A DNA stretch of 64,000 nucleotides from Trachelipus rathkii (Eukaryota > Arthropoda > Malacostraca > Isopoda > Trachelipodidae). Location of the stretch: NCBI GenBank assembly GCA_015478945.1, contig JABUQX010002701.1, positions 75,001 to 139,000 on the forward strand, in the 5' to 3' direction. Numbering within the stretch: the first letter of the stretch is position 1; each line of letters starts with the position of its first letter. The notes beneath the pieces were generated by a model, which did no database searches, was not told where the DNA came from, and saw nothing but the letters and a program-made list of their open reading frames with translations. Of the stretch, positions 62,580 through 64,000 are shown piece after piece. A program made the translations under genes and the position numbers.

Positions 62580-63380
62580 AATAAATTTTAACAAATGGTT
62601 TTTATACTTACAAGTGAATATGTTTTCTTTGTATATTAGAAAGCTCTGGTGAAAAGACTATATCATCTATTTTTAAATGATTAACGACATTTGTTTTTTA
62701 ATTTTTTATGTAAGAGTAAAAACACACAGAGTTTAATCTTGTTAATAAACACTATTATTTTAATAAAATTGTACAAATTTTATTAAAAACCACGACCTTT
62801 GTAATAATAGATATACGAGTTTTAAGGGAAGTTAAATCGCCGTTTTTTCATTTTTAAGTAGTAAATCATCATAATCATAACTATATAAATAATCCTTAAC
62901 ATATGAATTGTTAGCATTAAATATATTTACAAAGTTTAATTAAAAAATCTTTATTTTAAAATCATATAATGAAACATAAAATACAATAGACTCCCACCAT
63001 AATTGGAAATATAGGGATTGAACAGGCGAGGATAACATATTAATTACACAGTACCGTTAATATATCGCTCTTTACAAAAATAAAAAATTAAATTTTATAA
63101 TAAATCATTGAATATAAATTTGACAAGTTTACAAAGAAATCAAATATGTGAAAGTATCGTTTTTTATTGCTCTATAAACGGGAAAATCCAATGTCCGTGT
63201 TAGGTGATTGACGATGACAATGTATTGAATATGGAGAGGATATTCCTTCTCCAACTTTACCACGAGTTGTAGTTAAGTTATAGAAAGCACTCACCATAAA
63301 AGCGAGGAGACAAAGAAAAACAAACTTCAATTTTTAAACACGATTTTATTTTTCTCTTCATACATCTGGTATGTTAATCA
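62580..63380. other. AT-rich non-coding sequence
   Basis: About 800 bases with A and T runs and no open frame of note. Nothing recognised. Confidence 0.4.
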
Positions 63381-63382
63381 AT

Positions 63383-63916
63383 TCAAAAGTACGATTGCCC
63401 GGCGTACTCGAGCTGAATTTCAACCATGAGTTGGGCATTGCTCAGAATAGACTCAACTACAGTGCGATGGGTGAATCGTAGACTCCAGTATCCAAAGAGG
63501 AGACTTAGTGAGGTGTGCCCTAGAACACCGGTTACCCCTTCCTCCAAAAATGATTCGCTTAAATGATAGGACGTTACAAGCTGACAGAAGTGTCGCAGTC
63601 TGCCAGAAAGATTATTAAGAGATCTATAGGCAACCGTATAAGTTACTATTCTTCTGGACAGAGAACACGCCCCCCAGGCTATTCTTTCAAGATTTAAAAG
63701 CCTAGATGTCCCACGTATCATATACGATGAACAGTTATTGACGCTAATATTAAGTACCGTGAAAGGCACACAACATAAAAAACATAAAACACATATTGGT
63801 AACCTACAATACATCACACAAAAAACAATACATATGAGTTTACAGAGAGAGATAGAGAATCTCCGTTGGTGAACGACATATAAACATAATTCATCAATCA
63901 CGTCCGTGAAGGCCAC
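63383..63916 (-). CDS. Longest open frame in the window, 177 codons, no recognised family; doubtful
   Basis: The frame is bounded upstream by TGA and its first codon is GTG. The first in-frame ATG is codon 35, so an ATG-started product would be about 143 residues. Residues about 20-58 are hydrophobic and Cys-rich (KLICIVFCVMYCRLPICVLC), which could be one or two membrane segments. The rest is Leu/Ser/Arg-rich with no catalytic or binding motif I know. There is no neighbouring exon, no clear splice boundary and no TATA/poly(A) context I can defend. Local composition is more balanced than most of the window, which makes a long chance frame less likely but not improbable. It could be a chance frame, an exon or a piece of an unrecognised element. 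Confidence 0.2.
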   Translation of the reverse strand: MAFTDVIDELCLYVVHQRRFSISLCKLICIVFCVMYCRLPICVLCFLCCVPFTVLNISVNNCSSYMIRGTSRLLNLERIAWGACSLSRRIVTYTVAYRSLNNLSGRLRHFCQLVTSYHLSESFLEEGVTGVLGHTSLSLLFGYWSLRFTHRTVVESILSNAQLMVEIQLEYAGQSYF

Positions 63917-64000
63917 TGATCCTCATTTCAACATGTAATGATACCCCTAAAAGTCCGAAGGTACAACGGTCGGAACAAATATACATTAGAAACCAAGGGG

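Noticed and set aside
63383..63916. Integrated viral gene
   Set aside because: No viral protein motif was recognisable; the frame is left as unassigned.
1..64000. CRISPR arrays, prokaryotic operons, rRNA operon, telomeric TTAGG arrays
   Set aside because: No spacer-repeat structure, Shine-Dalgarno-led gene runs, conserved rRNA blocks or TTAGG runs were seen on either strand.

Overview
This is a stretch of eukaryotic nuclear DNA with no convincing single-copy host gene. It is very AT-rich, carries many long TA arrays and other microsatellites, and holds several decayed retrotransposon copies. There are no operons, ribosome binding sites, CRISPR arrays, rRNA genes or intact tRNA genes. The mix of TA-dominated simple repeats with APE-type LINEs whose residual peptides resemble those I associate with decapod crustaceans (shrimp, crabs) suggests an arthropod, probably a decapod. 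That assignment is inference from remembered family patterns, not a search.

Region 1 (about 1-37.4 kb) has no protein homology I can recognise. It opens with a 2.5 kb compound TA/GTGA microsatellite, then runs through long blocks with a marked base bias: A/C-rich (4.1-5.3 kb), G/T-rich (10.9-15 kb), purine-rich (18.8-20.7 kb), pure A/T (20.7-21.9 kb), pyrimidine-rich (23.9-24.7 kb) and purine-rich again (28.8-32.5 kb). These look like eroded dinucleotide arrays, or poorly corrected long-read sequence over such arrays. Small GC-richer islands (6.8-7.1, 18.0-18.4, 22.2-22.6 and 33.6-33.9 kb) break the pattern without a recognisable function.

Region 2 (about 37.4-54.1 kb) is a transposable-element graveyard. 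It holds a decayed mariner/IS630-like DDE transposase (37.5-38.0 kb) and a nearly complete LINE on the + strand (copy A, 38.9-42.4 kb). An apparent inverted-repeat DNA element (39.6-40.5 kb) splits copy A. Two more copies of the same kind lie head to head (B on -, 43.8-45.2 kb; C on +, 45.4-46.35 kb). A fourth fragment (D on -, 50.1-51.1 kb) and a LINE of another lineage (E on -, 52.0-54.05 kb) are bounded by TA arrays. All reading frames are broken by stops and frameshifts. Reading across frames recovers endonuclease, linker, reverse transcriptase and C-terminal segments in the right order.

Region 3 (54.1-64 kb) alternates TA arrays with short islands: a GTGCGG-rich block, a hAT-like transposon end at 57.87 kb, an AATTTTT-punctuated repeat with a CA array, a GTGCCAAGTG minisatellite, a CpG-rich repeat island, and a duplicated foldback element at 62.2-62.6 kb. 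The longest open frame (63,383-63,916, - strand) has no ATG at its 5' end and no recognised homology. No genes here can be said to work together; the window reads as intergenic or heterochromatin-like repeat DNA.
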